Source: Leptospira wolffii serovar Khorat str. Khorat-H2
GTDB taxonomy: Bacteria; Spirochaetota; Leptospiria; Leptospirales; Leptospiraceae
NCBI RefSeq assembly: GCF_000306115.2
Contig: NZ_AKWX02000010.1
Location: 1 to 7,689, forward strand
Length of the DNA: 7,689 nt
Direction: 5' to 3'
In this document: positions 1-6,441 of the stretch, piece after piece
Layout of the letters: each line of letters starts with the position of its first letter
Numbering within the stretch: position 1 is the stretch's first letter
Notes under the pieces: generated by a model
What the model was told of the DNA's origin: nothing
Databases searched by the model: none
What the model saw: only the letters and a program-made list of their open reading frames with translations
Position numbers and translations under genes: made by a program

Positions 1-66
1 AACCAAATCTACACGCTTCCGAGCTTCGAAAAAGAAAAAAACAAAATCCGGCGGAATTGCGCTTAA
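1..66 (-). mobile_element. 5' end of a fourth-type copy of the repeated short cassette (partial)
   Basis: These bases match the start (gene-5' side) of the short repeated cassette seen complete at 5144-5572: the CCAAATCTACACGCTTCCGA block, the A-rich run and the CCGGCGGAATT block before the R box. The rest of the copy lies outside the window to the left. It holds no gene by itself. One base differs next to the R box (TTGCGCTTAAC rather than TTTCGCTTAAC). Confidence 0.8.
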
Positions 67-201
67 CGACCAAGGTGTTCCGACGTTTGCGATGGCACGA
101 GTTTGCTCTGCAAGGCGAGTGACAGAAGCAAATGTGGCGAAGCCCGAGCGAGCGGTCGTGTAAGCGATCCGCGAGCGGAGCGGAAGCACCGACAGTTAGG
201 C
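61..201 (-). repeat. attC-like site 1 (141 bp, type A)
   Basis: The + strand opens with GCTTAAC and closes with GTTAGGC. The L stem is GGTGTTCCG against CGGAAgCACC, with one extra G. An inner stem TTTGC/GCAAA follows, then a hairpin CACGAG...CGAGTG containing tandem G-A mismatches, and GGC-GAA-GCC. The right half differs from other sites (GGTCG...CGATCC and CCGC-GAG-CGG) but has the same hairpin layout. This site belongs to the L,D-transpeptidase cassette. Confidence 0.8.
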
Positions 202-236
202 GACGTTCCGGATCGAATAGCAAATATTTAAATTGA

Positions 237-716
237 TCATGGTTCAATTATGATTTTTGAACCAACCGGAACTATTTCTATCAACTTATCCATTTGTTCA
301 TTAGTAACTGCAATACAGCCATGAGTCCAGTCCCAAAATGTATGTAATTTCCCTACCCAATTCCATTTTGTCTGCATTCCATGAATTAGGATTCCACCAC
401 CGGGGTTTACTCCATTTTCCTTTGCCTTTTTTATCTGATCAACCTTTGGATAAGAAATATGAAAAGCTTTATAGTATTCCCAATCATTTATTAGATAATC
501 TAGTTTATATTCGCCTTCAGGTGTTCTACCATCACCTTCTTGCAACTTATTCCCATCAGGATTAAATCCAAGTGAAATCTTTAATTCTAGAATATTTACA
601 CCGTTTTGAACTACGATAAGCTTTCTTTCACTTTTCTTTACAGTTACAGAAGTAATTTCTTTAGATGATAAAGAAAATGAAGCTGTTAGAATTATTAGAG
701 CTAAAAGTCTTTCCAT
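237..716 (-). CDS. exported L,D-transpeptidase (YkuD) domain protein
   Basis: A 159-residue protein with a signal peptide at about residues 1-18 (hydrophobic LLALIILTASFSL), so it acts in the periplasm or at the envelope. The YkuD hallmarks are visible: GDGRTPEGEY at 61-70, the first catalytic-region histidine in ILIHG (H112), and the active-site motif as THGC at 131-134 with nucleophile C134. Members of this family cross-link peptidoglycan stem peptides (3-3 links) or attach proteins to them; the substrate here cannot be told. It is a minimal YkuD protein with no LysM or other binding domain. The ATG at 716 is chosen because the signal peptide starts there; there is no good Shine-Dalgarno. 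A TATTAT sequence sits 7-12 bases upstream of the ATG. Its cassette is 67-750, bounded by inverted arms at 195-211 and 734-751. The family call is firm. Confidence 0.88.
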   Translation of the reverse strand: MERLLALIILTASFSLSSKEITSVTVKKSERKLIVVQNGVNILELKISLGFNPDGNKLQEGDGRTPEGEYKLDYLINDWEYYKAFHISYPKVDQIKKAKENGVNPGGGILIHGMQTKWNWVGKLHTFWDWTHGCIAVTNEQMDKLIEIVPVGSKIIIEP

Positions 717-744
717 TATTAAATAATATCTTTCCGGAATGTCC

Positions 745-912
745 GCCTAACGACGTTGGCTTGCCGACGTTGGCGACTCTGAGCCTCGAAGAGGCGTTAG
801 AGCCAGGCGCGACCTTTTGCCAAGCAAAAGTCGTGACTGGAGCCAATGTGCCGAAGGCCAAGCAAGGGTTGCGGAGCAAGCCCGAAGCGATGCGGCAAGT
901 TGGCAGTTAGGC
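745..912 (-). repeat. attC-like site 2 (168 bp, type B)
   Basis: R boxes are GCCTAAC and GTTAGGC. The L stem is CTTGCCG/CGGCAAG without the extra G, extended on the + strand by a block of wobble pairs (GTTGG opposite TTGGC). Inner stem TTGGC/GCCAA. It contains the additional hairpin GCCTC-GAA-GAGGC, then TTTTGC-CAA-GCAAAA, GCC-GAA-GGC and a TTGC-GGA-GCAA hairpin. It is nearly identical to site 9 at 6274-6441. It belongs to the cassette of the exported unknown protein on its right. Confidence 0.82.
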
Positions 913-929
913 GCAGTTCTGAGAATTAG

Positions 930-1667
930 CTACTGCTTTTTTTCAATTTTCTTTAACAATAATTCGACCTGGTCAATATACATGAATCGACCTTTTTCCA
1001 TGATCAATTCTTTATAAGTCGAATTATCTGTCATAGTCCCGATAAAGAAAAATATAGGTATTTTACCTTTCCCTTCAAAAAATGCAGAGTCAATAGGTAT
1101 TCGATGATTTAAAGCAACATTAAGTTTATAAGGTAGACTTTTCTTTTCCAAAATAATATCTTGAATACTATCTAAATCACCCCAATTCAGACGATCTCCG
1201 TCTTTCGCAATGGGGAGAATATTAAACAGGGTTCTCTTCTTCATATTTTGGAGGTTCATTTCGCTGATGCGATAATCAGCATAATCTTCATCATCGTCAA
1301 ATTCAAGAACATACATTGTGTTGTTTTTCTTAAGATCCAAATACCACTTATAATGATACCCATCGCTTCCGTTATAAGTTTCGCAAAATTCATTTTTTGC
1401 ATGTACATTATAATAGCAAAGCCTACTCACCTGCTCATCGTACATTAAATAAATATTTTTATATGCAATATTATTTATAGCGTAAAATTTCGCAGAATCA
1501 GAACGATATTTAGATTTAAGAAAAGGTCTTATTTTATTTATTCTTAGTGCCGAACTTAAATTTCCTTTTTTAACTCTTCCGGACCCAAGAACTTCTAAAA
1601 AATCATCTCCATATGCGTTGAAAGGAAAAGATATTAGAAATAGTAATACGAATATTGTTTTGTACAT
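930..1667 (-). CDS. exported protein of unknown function (245 aa)
   Basis: I do not recognise this family. The product starts MYKTIFVLLFLISFPFNAYG, a clear signal peptide with likely cleavage after AYG before residue 21, so the mature protein is probably periplasmic or outer-membrane associated. The rest is soluble, with many aromatic and charged residues, two cysteines close together (around RLCYYNVHAKNEFC, a possible disulfide), an acidic run FDDDEDYADY, and a basic, lysine-rich C-terminus. The frame stays open upstream through the attC site to 1811, but that extension is repeat sequence. The ATG at 1667 is preferred because the signal peptide begins there and it lies inside the cassette (751-1690). 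The start has no visible ribosome binding site. The stop is 17 bp from the attC end. The gene is convincing; its function is unknown. Confidence 0.8.
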   Translation of the reverse strand: MYKTIFVLLFLISFPFNAYGDDFLEVLGSGRVKKGNLSSALRINKIRPFLKSKYRSDSAKFYAINNIAYKNIYLMYDEQVSRLCYYNVHAKNEFCETYNGSDGYHYKWYLDLKKNNTMYVLEFDDDEDYADYRISEMNLQNMKKRTLFNILPIAKDGDRLNWGDLDSIQDIILEKKSLPYKLNVALNHRIPIDSAFFEGKGKIPIFFFIGTMTDNSTYKELIMEKGRFMYIDQVELLLKKIEKKQ

Positions 1668-1684
1668 TATATTTTCAGAATTGC

Positions 1685-1825
1685 GCCTAACGACGTTGGC
1701 TTGCCGACGTTTTGCAATGGCACGAGACTTGCCCTGCAAGGCGAGTGACAGAAGCAAAATGTGCCGAAGGCCAAGCAAGGGTTGCGAAGCAAGCCCGAAG
1801 CGATGCGGCAAGTTGGCAGTTAAGC
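1685..1825 (-). repeat. attC-like site 3 (141 bp, type B)
   Basis: R boxes are GCCTAAC and GTTAAGC, which do not match each other but do match the boxes of the neighbouring cassettes. Inner stem TTTTGC/GCAAAA; hairpin CACGAG...CGAGTG; GCC-GAA-GGC; TTGC-GAA-GCAA. It lacks the additional hairpin found in site 2. It is nearly identical to sites 7 and 11, and is part of the repeated short cassette. Confidence 0.82.
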
Positions 1826-2119
1826 GAAGTTACGCCTCAAACACACTGCAATTTAATTCAATTTCACTACTTGGACGAAAGTCCAATAGTATTAAATTCC
1901 CTTATTCCAAAGTATCGCGCTCCCCTTTCGGGATTGGATAAAATGGAACCATATACTTCCGCAGGACGCTCAAATACCAAGATGGACATCATGTCGACGG
2001 CACCAGCCTCCATTGGGGAGCGCTTGAAGACTATAAGATTTACTACGTTTAGAAAATAAATCCCAACGCTTCCGAGCTTCGAAAAATAAAAAAACAAAAT
2101 CCGGCGGAATTTCGCTTAA
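1691..2119 (-). mobile_element. short repeated cassette, copy 1
   Basis: This 429-bp cassette contains attC site 3 and about 290 bp of unique sequence repeated at 5144-5572 and 6280-6735, with fragments at both window edges. Its inverted arms are at 1819-1834 and 2105-2120. It carries a 48-codon frame and several hairpins, among them TTGGACGAAAGTCCAA at 1871-1886 and a long-range 9-bp pairing of 1917-1925 with 2015-2023. On the - strand the cassette opens with a T-rich tract (complement of about 2080-2098). No long gene is present. Confidence 0.8.
1867..2013 (-). CDS. possible 48-aa small protein, copy 1
   Basis: An ATG-to-TAG frame on the same strand as all other cassette genes, reading MEAGAVDMMSILVFERPAEV and ending IGLSSK. 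The same frame, start and stop are kept in the copies at 5320-5466 and 6483-6629. Upstream stops in those copies rule out the longer 76-codon version that is open here. Against it being a gene: no ribosome binding site, and almost all differences between copies change the amino acid, so coding selection is not shown. It resembles no family I know. A structured RNA is the main alternative. Confidence 0.35.
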   Translation of the reverse strand: MEAGAVDMMSILVFERPAEVYGSILSNPERGARYFGIREFNTIGLSSK

Positions 2120-2269
2120 CGACCAAGGCTTGACGACGTTGGCGGGCTGAACGAAGTGAAGACAGGCACGAGAATTGCCACTGCAATTCGAGTGACTGAG
2201 CCAATGTGCCGAAGGCCAAGCAAGGGTGCGAAGCATCCCGAAGCGCTGCGTCAGAGCCGATAGTTATGC
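2114..2269 (-). repeat. attC-like site 4 (156 bp, type A)
   Basis: R boxes are GCTTAAC and GTTATGC. The L stem is GGCTTGACG against CGTCAgAGCC with the extra G. Inner stem GTTGGC/GCCAAT; hairpin GAATTGC-CACT-GCAATTC inside a tandem G-A flanked CAC/GTG stem; GCC-GAA-GGC; GGGTGC-GAA-GCATCCC. It belongs to the cassette of the five-helix membrane protein. Confidence 0.85.
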
Positions 2270-2273
2270 GAAG

Positions 2274-3083
2274 TCATGGTGCTATAATAACAAATAATTC
2301 TGTTTTTCTCGTATAGGATATGAATTGCGTAATATACTCCGCTTCGAAGGCATTGTCAGAGGAAATATCAGCTGTCGTTAAATCAATTAAATTAGTCAAA
2401 TTTCCAAATCCGGACCGGGCGCCGTTTAAATATATCAACTTTCCATTAAACGTAGTCTTTATAATTTTTGGTAAATAAATATATCCGCTTCGCTTAATTG
2501 AGACCAACAATTTATCTTGTTTTGAATACAATGCTTTATCTGTTATAAATTTCACATCAGAGAAAATTAACGAAAGGGATAGGACGTGAAGAGCAAGCCC
2601 AATTAGCATGAAAGGGATAATCAATATTTTATTATAGAACAAATCTAATAGATTTCGTGAGAACAATTGGATATTCGCAAAATATTTAAAATTAATTTTT
2701 AATAAGCCAGGAATCAGCAGAATAATCAAAATAGCAAAAACCCAATACATATTGACTTGGATCTCCAATCTAAGCATAACACTAGCAAGGACCGAAATAC
2801 CGAGTAAAAGCAACCAATTCTTTAAAAGTAGTTTCGTTAACCACCTTCTAATAAGATCAATCTGTGTATTACCCGGACTAACTATCGCCAATCCTTCGAA
2901 ATGAACAAGTACAAGTGCAAAACACAATATGATAAATATTGCATAGTGAAATATTCCATAAGGTAGAAGTAATTTACTAATTGGATGGAGCGAGTAAATT
3001 TCAATTATCTCAATTAGCAAAAAGTACCATATTCCGCCGAAGGTAAAAATTATACTTAAAAGTAGTTCTAATTTAATTCTCAT
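2274..3083 (-). CDS. membrane protein of unknown function, five predicted helices (269 aa)
   Basis: The product has hydrophobic segments at about residues 5-25, 39-62, 88-105, 112-129 and 153-174, followed by a soluble C-terminal domain of roughly 90 residues (KLLVSIKRSGYIYLP, NGKLIYLNGARSGFG). I recognise no family. The five-helix part plus a small mixed alpha/beta tail suggests an inner-membrane protein with one exposed domain. The start is taken at MRIKLELLLS (ATG at 3083); upstream in-frame codons lie in the attC site and its cassette arm. There is no Shine-Dalgarno, but a near-consensus promoter sits so that transcription would begin at the ATG. The stop codon TGA (2274-2276) lies inside the left cassette arm and only 4 bp from attC site 4. 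Cassette 2120-3111. Gene firm, role unknown. Confidence 0.8.
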   Translation of the reverse strand: MRIKLELLLSIIFTFGGIWYFLLIEIIEIYSLHPISKLLLPYGIFHYAIFIILCFALVLVHFEGLAIVSPGNTQIDLIRRWLTKLLLKNWLLLLGISVLASVMLRLEIQVNMYWVFAILIILLIPGLLKINFKYFANIQLFSRNLLDLFYNKILIIPFMLIGLALHVLSLSLIFSDVKFITDKALYSKQDKLLVSIKRSGYIYLPKIIKTTFNGKLIYLNGARSGFGNLTNLIDLTTADISSDNAFEAEYITQFISYTRKTELFVIIAP

Positions 3084-3118
3084 AAAATTATTATACCATG
3101 ATTTCGCATAACAACCAA
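3083..3118 (-). promoter_or_regulatory. candidate promoter with leaderless start, partly built from attC
   Basis: On the - strand the -10 hexamer is TATAAT (complement of 3090-3095) preceded by TGG, an extended -10. A -35-like TTGGTT (complement of 3113-3118) lies 17 bp upstream, inside attC site 5. The expected transcription start falls on the A of the ATG at 3083, which would give a leaderless mRNA. This fits the missing ribosome binding site. Spacing and -10 are seen directly; activity is inference. Confidence 0.45.
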
Positions 3119-3263
3119 GGCTTGACGACGTTGGCGAGCTGAACGAAGTGAAGACAGGCACGAGAATTGCCTATGCAATTCGAGTGACTGAGCCAATGTG
3201 GCGAAGCCCGAGCAAGGGTCACGAAGTGAACCCGCAGCGAAGCGTCAGAGCCGACAGTTAGCC
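3106..3263 (-). repeat. attC-like site 5 (158 bp, type A)
   Basis: R boxes are GCATAAC and GTTAGCC. The L stem is GGCTTGACG against CGTCAgAGCC with the extra G. Hairpin GAATTGC-CTAT-GCAATTC; GGC-GAA-GCC; GGGTCAC-GAA-GTGAACCC, a compensated version of the hairpin that reads GGGTTGC or GGGTGC in other sites. It belongs to the putAbiC-type cassette on its right. Confidence 0.85.
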
Positions 3264-3273
3264 GAAGTGGCGC

Positions 3274-4071
3274 CTATTTCCATCGCTCAAACAAAGCAGA
3301 ATTTTCTGCAATCAACAAAGTTAAATATTCACTGTTTGATTTTCTGAAAATATCTATTTTCGAAGCAATCTCGATAAAAAGGAGTTCGCGCACAGATAAT
3401 AAGTTTTTCAGAGTCATTATATAAAATTCTTGATCCTTTCTTTCTAATCGACTCGTCGATACATAGTCGACTATATTCATTATATGAGCTATATAATTAT
3501 AGTATAGATAGAAAAAATCAGAGTCTTTTGCATAGGAAGCAATAGCTCCAGCGTCCTTTTTGACACTTAAGTATCGGTTAATTAACTGCGTCATATCATT
3601 TCGAAATTTATCGGAACCTGCGGAATTCCCTTTTGCATAGCTATTCTGCAAATCATACAACATACCGACTAAATTAAAAAATGTGCTCTCAAATCTGTTT
3701 CGCTGCGTATTTTCATTTTGATATGCAAGCTCTTTTTGCTGACCTTGCCACACTTTTTGACTTTCTTTGAGTTCAAATTGCTGCATCAGTATATCTTGCC
3801 TTTGACCAAGAAAGGATAGATATATCAATAAGAGACCAGATAGGCTGAGAATTGTTCCAGTCGTTCCAGACAAATAATCTCCGATTTTTGATAGATTATC
3901 TATCTTTAATAAATCTAACTGAGTTTTTCCATCAGGCTCTTTCAGCAGAAAAACTGGGAGAAATAGAATTATTGCAGAAAGCACTAAAATAAAAATAATT
4001 ATCTTAATTTTGAGGATCTGCTTTTCGTATCTATTATTTAAATTTGTATATTCAACTTGATCCATAAACAT
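3274..4071 (-). CDS. putative phage abortive infection protein (putAbiC-type), membrane-anchored
   Basis: A 265-residue protein with two membrane helices at about 24-43 and 70-88, then a glutamine/glutamate-rich probable coiled coil at 89-125 and a soluble helical C-terminal region. The pattern IGDYLSGTTGTILSLSGLLL (63-82), coiled coil, RFESTFFNL (126-134), and the tyrosine-rich segment with HIMNIVDY followed by LSVRELLF matches my recollection of the putative abortive phage infection family (putAbiC). Such proteins are thought to act in antiphage defence by an unsettled mechanism. No catalytic motif is visible. It is alone in its cassette (3112-4126), so it would have to work without a dedicated partner or with host factors. 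Start could be ATG 4071 or ATG 4065 (MDQVEY). Stop TAG lies 10 bp from attC. Family assignment is from memory and should be confirmed by a profile search. Confidence 0.75.
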   Translation of the reverse strand: MFMDQVEYTNLNNRYEKQILKIKIIIFILVLSAIILFLPVFLLKEPDGKTQLDLLKIDNLSKIGDYLSGTTGTILSLSGLLLIYLSFLGQRQDILMQQFELKESQKVWQGQQKELAYQNENTQRNRFESTFFNLVGMLYDLQNSYAKGNSAGSDKFRNDMTQLINRYLSVKKDAGAIASYAKDSDFFYLYYNYIAHIMNIVDYVSTSRLERKDQEFYIMTLKNLLSVRELLFIEIASKIDIFRKSNSEYLTLLIAENSALFERWK

Positions 4072-4120
4072 CTCATTCTGTTATTAAAATTTTGGAATAT
4101 CATTAAATTTCAGCCATTTC

Positions 4121-4271
4121 GGCTAACGACCAAGCCTTGCCGACGTTTTGCGAGTGCGAAGCACTTGGCGCGAGACTTGCTTTGCAAGACGAGTGACAAA
4201 GCAAAATGTGCCGAAGGCCAAGCAAGGGTGCGAAGCATCCCGTAGCGCTGCGGCAGAGGCGTAAGTTAGTC
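4121..4271 (-). repeat. attC-like site 6 (151 bp, type A)
   Basis: R boxes are GGCTAAC and GTTAGTC. The L stem is GCCTTGCCG against CGGCAgAGGC: both strands have changed relative to sites 4, 5, 8 and 10 while the pairing and the extra G are kept. Inner stem TTTTGC/GCAAAA; added hairpin AGTGC-GAA-GCACT; ACTTGC-TTT-GCAAG; GCC-GAA-GGC; GGGTGC-GAA-GCATCCC. It belongs to the FlgO/CsgG-like lipoprotein cassette. Confidence 0.85.
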
Positions 4272-4288
4272 GCCGTAATCTCAATTAC

Positions 4289-5101
4289 TCAGAATACATG
4301 AAAATCGCTTTGAGGAAAGAGATACTTAGGAATAATTATTTTTTCCGCAGCTACCACAGTTCCGGTGTCTATTCTAATTATTCTCGCATTTATTAATATC
4401 TCTTCCTTATCATTCTTTAAGGTTCCCGTTAAAATAGCGTCTGCTCCTAAGAATTTGCCTATCTCATTCCTTACATCGGAACCCTGAGTTAACCCTGTTT
4501 TCTGAAAACTAAGTTCTTTTATCACTGAATCAAGAGAACGTCTTTCTAATACTTGCAATTTATAGTTAACAAGGTAATTGATGAGAGATTCTGGGAGGCG
4601 TTTTCCTAATACAGTCCGCTCACCCTTAATACCTTCAAAATCAAAAACTGCAATTTTAAGATCCTTAGGAGTGCTTACAGATAACTGTTTAGCCATGACA
4701 TTGAGGTAACTCTCAATACTTTGAGTTTGGCCAAATACGATTGCGCTTTCAACCAAATTGACTTGAAACTGAGTTTTATTCTTTCCTGGAGGAACAACTA
4801 TGGCAGTGGCCAAATGGCTACCATTTAATATGTATTGAATCTTCCCGACTTTTCCTGGATACTCTGCAGATTCCACTTCGTAATTTATTTCTCCAGAAGG
4901 CCAATCCCCTTCTTCTTTCTGAATATTTGAGTATTTAAGTTTTATAAAGTATTCTCCATTCCTTTTTCCCTGATCAATAGCATTCTTAGCTATAGAATAA
5001 GTTATTGGAGCAACTAAAACTGCAAGGTCTTCAGGTTTTTGACAGTTGAAGCAAAAGATAAATCCAATTACTACGAGAATGAATTTTAAATGGGTTTTCA
5101 T
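4289..5101 (-). CDS. lipoprotein with FlgO/CsgG-like domain (270 aa)
   Basis: The N-terminus MKTHLKFILVVIGFIFCFNC is a lipoprotein signal peptide of the loose spirochaetal kind, with C20 as the probable lipidated cysteine. Residues about 148-258 form a domain like FlgO and CsgG: LKIAVFDFEG (148-157), QVLERRSLDSVIKELSFQ (183-200), FLGADAILTGTL (217-228), and INARIIRIDTGTVVAAEK (237-254). Proteins of this kind are outer-membrane lipoproteins tied to secretion pores or to flagellar outer rings; which role applies here is open. Residues 40-145 are a separate region I do not recognise. The ATG at 5101 has AAGAGA upstream as a plausible ribosome binding site, the best in this window. Cassette 4127-5143 with arms 4265-4284 and 5125-5144. 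The domain call is confident; the function is inferred. Confidence 0.82.
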   Translation of the reverse strand: MKTHLKFILVVIGFIFCFNCQKPEDLAVLVAPITYSIAKNAIDQGKRNGEYFIKLKYSNIQKEEGDWPSGEINYEVESAEYPGKVGKIQYILNGSHLATAIVVPPGKNKTQFQVNLVESAIVFGQTQSIESYLNVMAKQLSVSTPKDLKIAVFDFEGIKGERTVLGKRLPESLINYLVNYKLQVLERRSLDSVIKELSFQKTGLTQGSDVRNEIGKFLGADAILTGTLKNDKEEILINARIIRIDTGTVVAAEKIIIPKYLFPQSDFHVF

Positions 5102-5137
5102 AGTTTTCTCTTAGAATAAATATTTTGAGATTATGGC

Positions 5138-5278
5138 GACTAACGACGTTGGCTTGCCGACGTTTTGCAATGGCACGAGACTTGCTCTGCAAGGCGAGTG
5201 ACAGACGCAAAATGTGCCGAAGGCCAAGCAAGGGTTGCAAAGCAAGCCCGAAGCGATGCGGCAAGTTGGCAGTTAAGC
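5138..5278 (-). repeat. attC-like site 7 (141 bp, type B)
   Basis: R boxes are GACTAAC and GTTAAGC. It is nearly identical to sites 3 and 11. One hairpin loop has changed from GAA to AAA (TTGC-AAA-GCAA near 5236-5246), the only clear exception to the GNA loop rule. Part of short cassette copy 2. Confidence 0.82.
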
Positions 5279-5572
5279 GAAGTTACGCCTCAAACACATT
5301 GCAATTTAATTCAATTTCACTACTTGGACGAAAGTCCAATAGTATTAAATTCCCTAATGCCAAAGAATCGTGCTCCCCTTTCGGGATTGGATAAAATGAA
5401 ACCATATACTTCCGCAGGACGCTTAAATACCAAGATGCATATCATGGCGACGGCACCAGATGCCATAGGGGAGCGCTTAAACTCTGAATAATTTCCTATG
5501 TTTTAGAACCAAATCTACACGCTTCCGAGCTTCAAAAAATAAAAAAACAAAATCCGGCGGAATTTCGCTTAA
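5144..5572 (-). mobile_element. short repeated cassette, copy 2
   Basis: Also 429 bp, equal in length to copy 1 and clearly homologous over its whole length, with scattered substitutions and a more divergent patch just upstream of the small frame (5467-5515). Arms at 5272-5287 and 5558-5573. It keeps the TTGGACGAAAGTCCAA hairpin at 5324-5339 and the long-range pairing, where one G-C has become a T-G wobble. Confidence 0.8.
5320..5466 (-). CDS. possible 48-aa small protein, copy 2
   Basis: The frame reads MASGAVAMICILVFKRPAEV and ends IGLSSK, with the same length, start and TAG stop as the other two copies. An in-frame TAA a short way upstream limits it to this ATG. The C-terminal part (SNPERGAR, FGIREFNTIGLSSK) is conserved and the N-terminal part varies. 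Coding status is uncertain for the reasons given for copy 1. Confidence 0.35.
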   Translation of the reverse strand: MASGAVAMICILVFKRPAEVYGFILSNPERGARFFGIREFNTIGLSSK

Positions 5573-5738
5573 CGACCCAAGGCTTGACGACGTTGGCGAC
5601 TCTGAGTCTCCGAAGGAGACGTTAGAGACAGGCGCGGATTTTGCTTTTGCAAAAGCCGTGACTGAAGCCAATGTGGCGCAGCCCGAGCGAGGGTTGCGAA
5701 GCAAGCCCGAAGCGATGCGTCAGAGCCGACAGTTATGC
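5567..5738 (-). repeat. attC-like site 8 (172 bp, type A)
   Basis: R boxes are GCTTAAC and GTTATGC. The L stem is GGCTTGACG against CGTCAgAGCC with the extra G; the spacer has one more C than in other sites. It carries the additional hairpin GTCTCC-GAA-GGAGAC, compensated relative to GCCTC-GAA-GAGGC in sites 2 and 9, then TTTTGC-TTTT-GCAAAA, GGC-GCA-GCC and TTGC-GAA-GCAA. The longest site in the window. It belongs to the small membrane protein cassette. Confidence 0.85.
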
Positions 5739-5764
5739 GAAGGTCCAAACGCTATACATTATAG

Positions 5765-6169
5765 TTAATTGATTCCGAACTTTTTGTATCTCTTTACTAT
5801 TTCGTAAGTAGTTTCTACGACAGAAATACCCACGGAAACAGTTAGCAAAATCAAAGCCACATAATAACTCGAAAGCCAAAATACTATGCGATTATCTGAG
5901 TAGTTACTAAGATTAAAACTAGCGACCTCGAAGAATAATGCTGATAATGAGCATACTGAAAATGTAAAAATAGTCACCGATCGAAGAAGGAACTTTAAAA
6001 AGAGCAATCTTACAGAATAGATCTCTAAGAGAATCGGAATCCAGCAAATGATTATCGCAAGTCCGAGCAGCCCGTCATCAGAGCCGGAGCTTTCGAGTTC
6101 CCATACTACTAACCCCGAATCAGTGACTGGTCCACCATAAAACAATAGAGACAGATTGCCAATTATCAC
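5765..6169 (-). CDS. small membrane protein of unknown function, start uncertain
   Basis: The frame encodes up to 134 residues with hydrophobic segments at about 33-50, 59-80 and 95-117 and a basic C-terminus (IVKRYKKFGIN). I recognise no family. The start is a problem. The frame contains no ATG at all; the first usual start is GTG at 6169, a stop lies at 6188-6190, and no ribosome binding site precedes the GTG. About 100 bp separate it from the cassette edge, more than in most other cassettes. An ATG at 6233 opens a different frame (MLRKESIQKVNN) that runs 37 codons across the GTG and stops, so a frameshift joining the two, or decay of the gene's 5' end, is possible. Cassette 5573-6279 with arms 5732-5749 and 6263-6280. 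Stop 26 bp from attC. Confidence 0.6.
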   Translation of the reverse strand: MIIGNLSLLFYGGPVTDSGLVVWELESSGSDDGLLGLAIIICWIPILLEIYSVRLLFLKFLLRSVTIFTFSVCSLSALFFEVASFNLSNYSDNRIVFWLSSYYVALILLTVSVGISVVETTYEIVKRYKKFGIN

Positions 6170-6273
6170 AGGTATTGGTGAAAGAATTTAAGATAAAGTT
6201 ATTAACCTTCTGAATAGACTCTTTGCGAAGCATGTAAAACGTTAATGTCTAAGATTAAATTATTTGGACTTTC

Positions 6274-6441
6274 GCATAACGACGTTGGCTTGCCGACGTT
6301 GGCGACTCTGAGCCTCGAAGAGGCGTTAGAGCCAGGCGCGACCTTTTGCCAAGCAAAAGTCGTGACGGGAGCCAATGTGCCGAAGGCCAAGCAAGGGTTG
6401 CGAAGCAAGCCCGAAGCGATGCGGCAAGTTGGCAGTTAAGC
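6274..6441 (-). repeat. attC-like site 9 (168 bp, type B)
   Basis: R boxes are GCATAAC and GTTAAGC. It is nearly identical to site 2 across the interior, including the GCCTC-GAA-GAGGC and TTTTGC-CAA-GCAAAA hairpins, although the two sites belong to unrelated cassettes. Between 6169 and 6274 on its left there is only the unexplained leader of the small membrane protein. Confidence 0.82.

Noticed and set aside
338..565. A 75-codon + strand frame.
   Set aside because: It is antisense to the YkuD gene, whose catalytic motif is clear.
1248..1448. A 66-codon + strand frame rich in hydrophobic residues.
   Set aside because: It is antisense to the exported 245-aa protein gene and has no start signals; hydrophobicity is expected from the complementary strand of this AT-rich gene.
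1668..1811. N-terminal extension of the exported 245-aa protein through attC site 3.
   Set aside because: The extension is repeat sequence outside the gene's cassette, and a signal peptide begins at the internal ATG at 1667.
1867..2097. A longer 76-codon version of the small protein in copy 1.
   Set aside because: The upstream part is closed by stop codons in copies 2 and 3, so only the 48-codon frame is shared.
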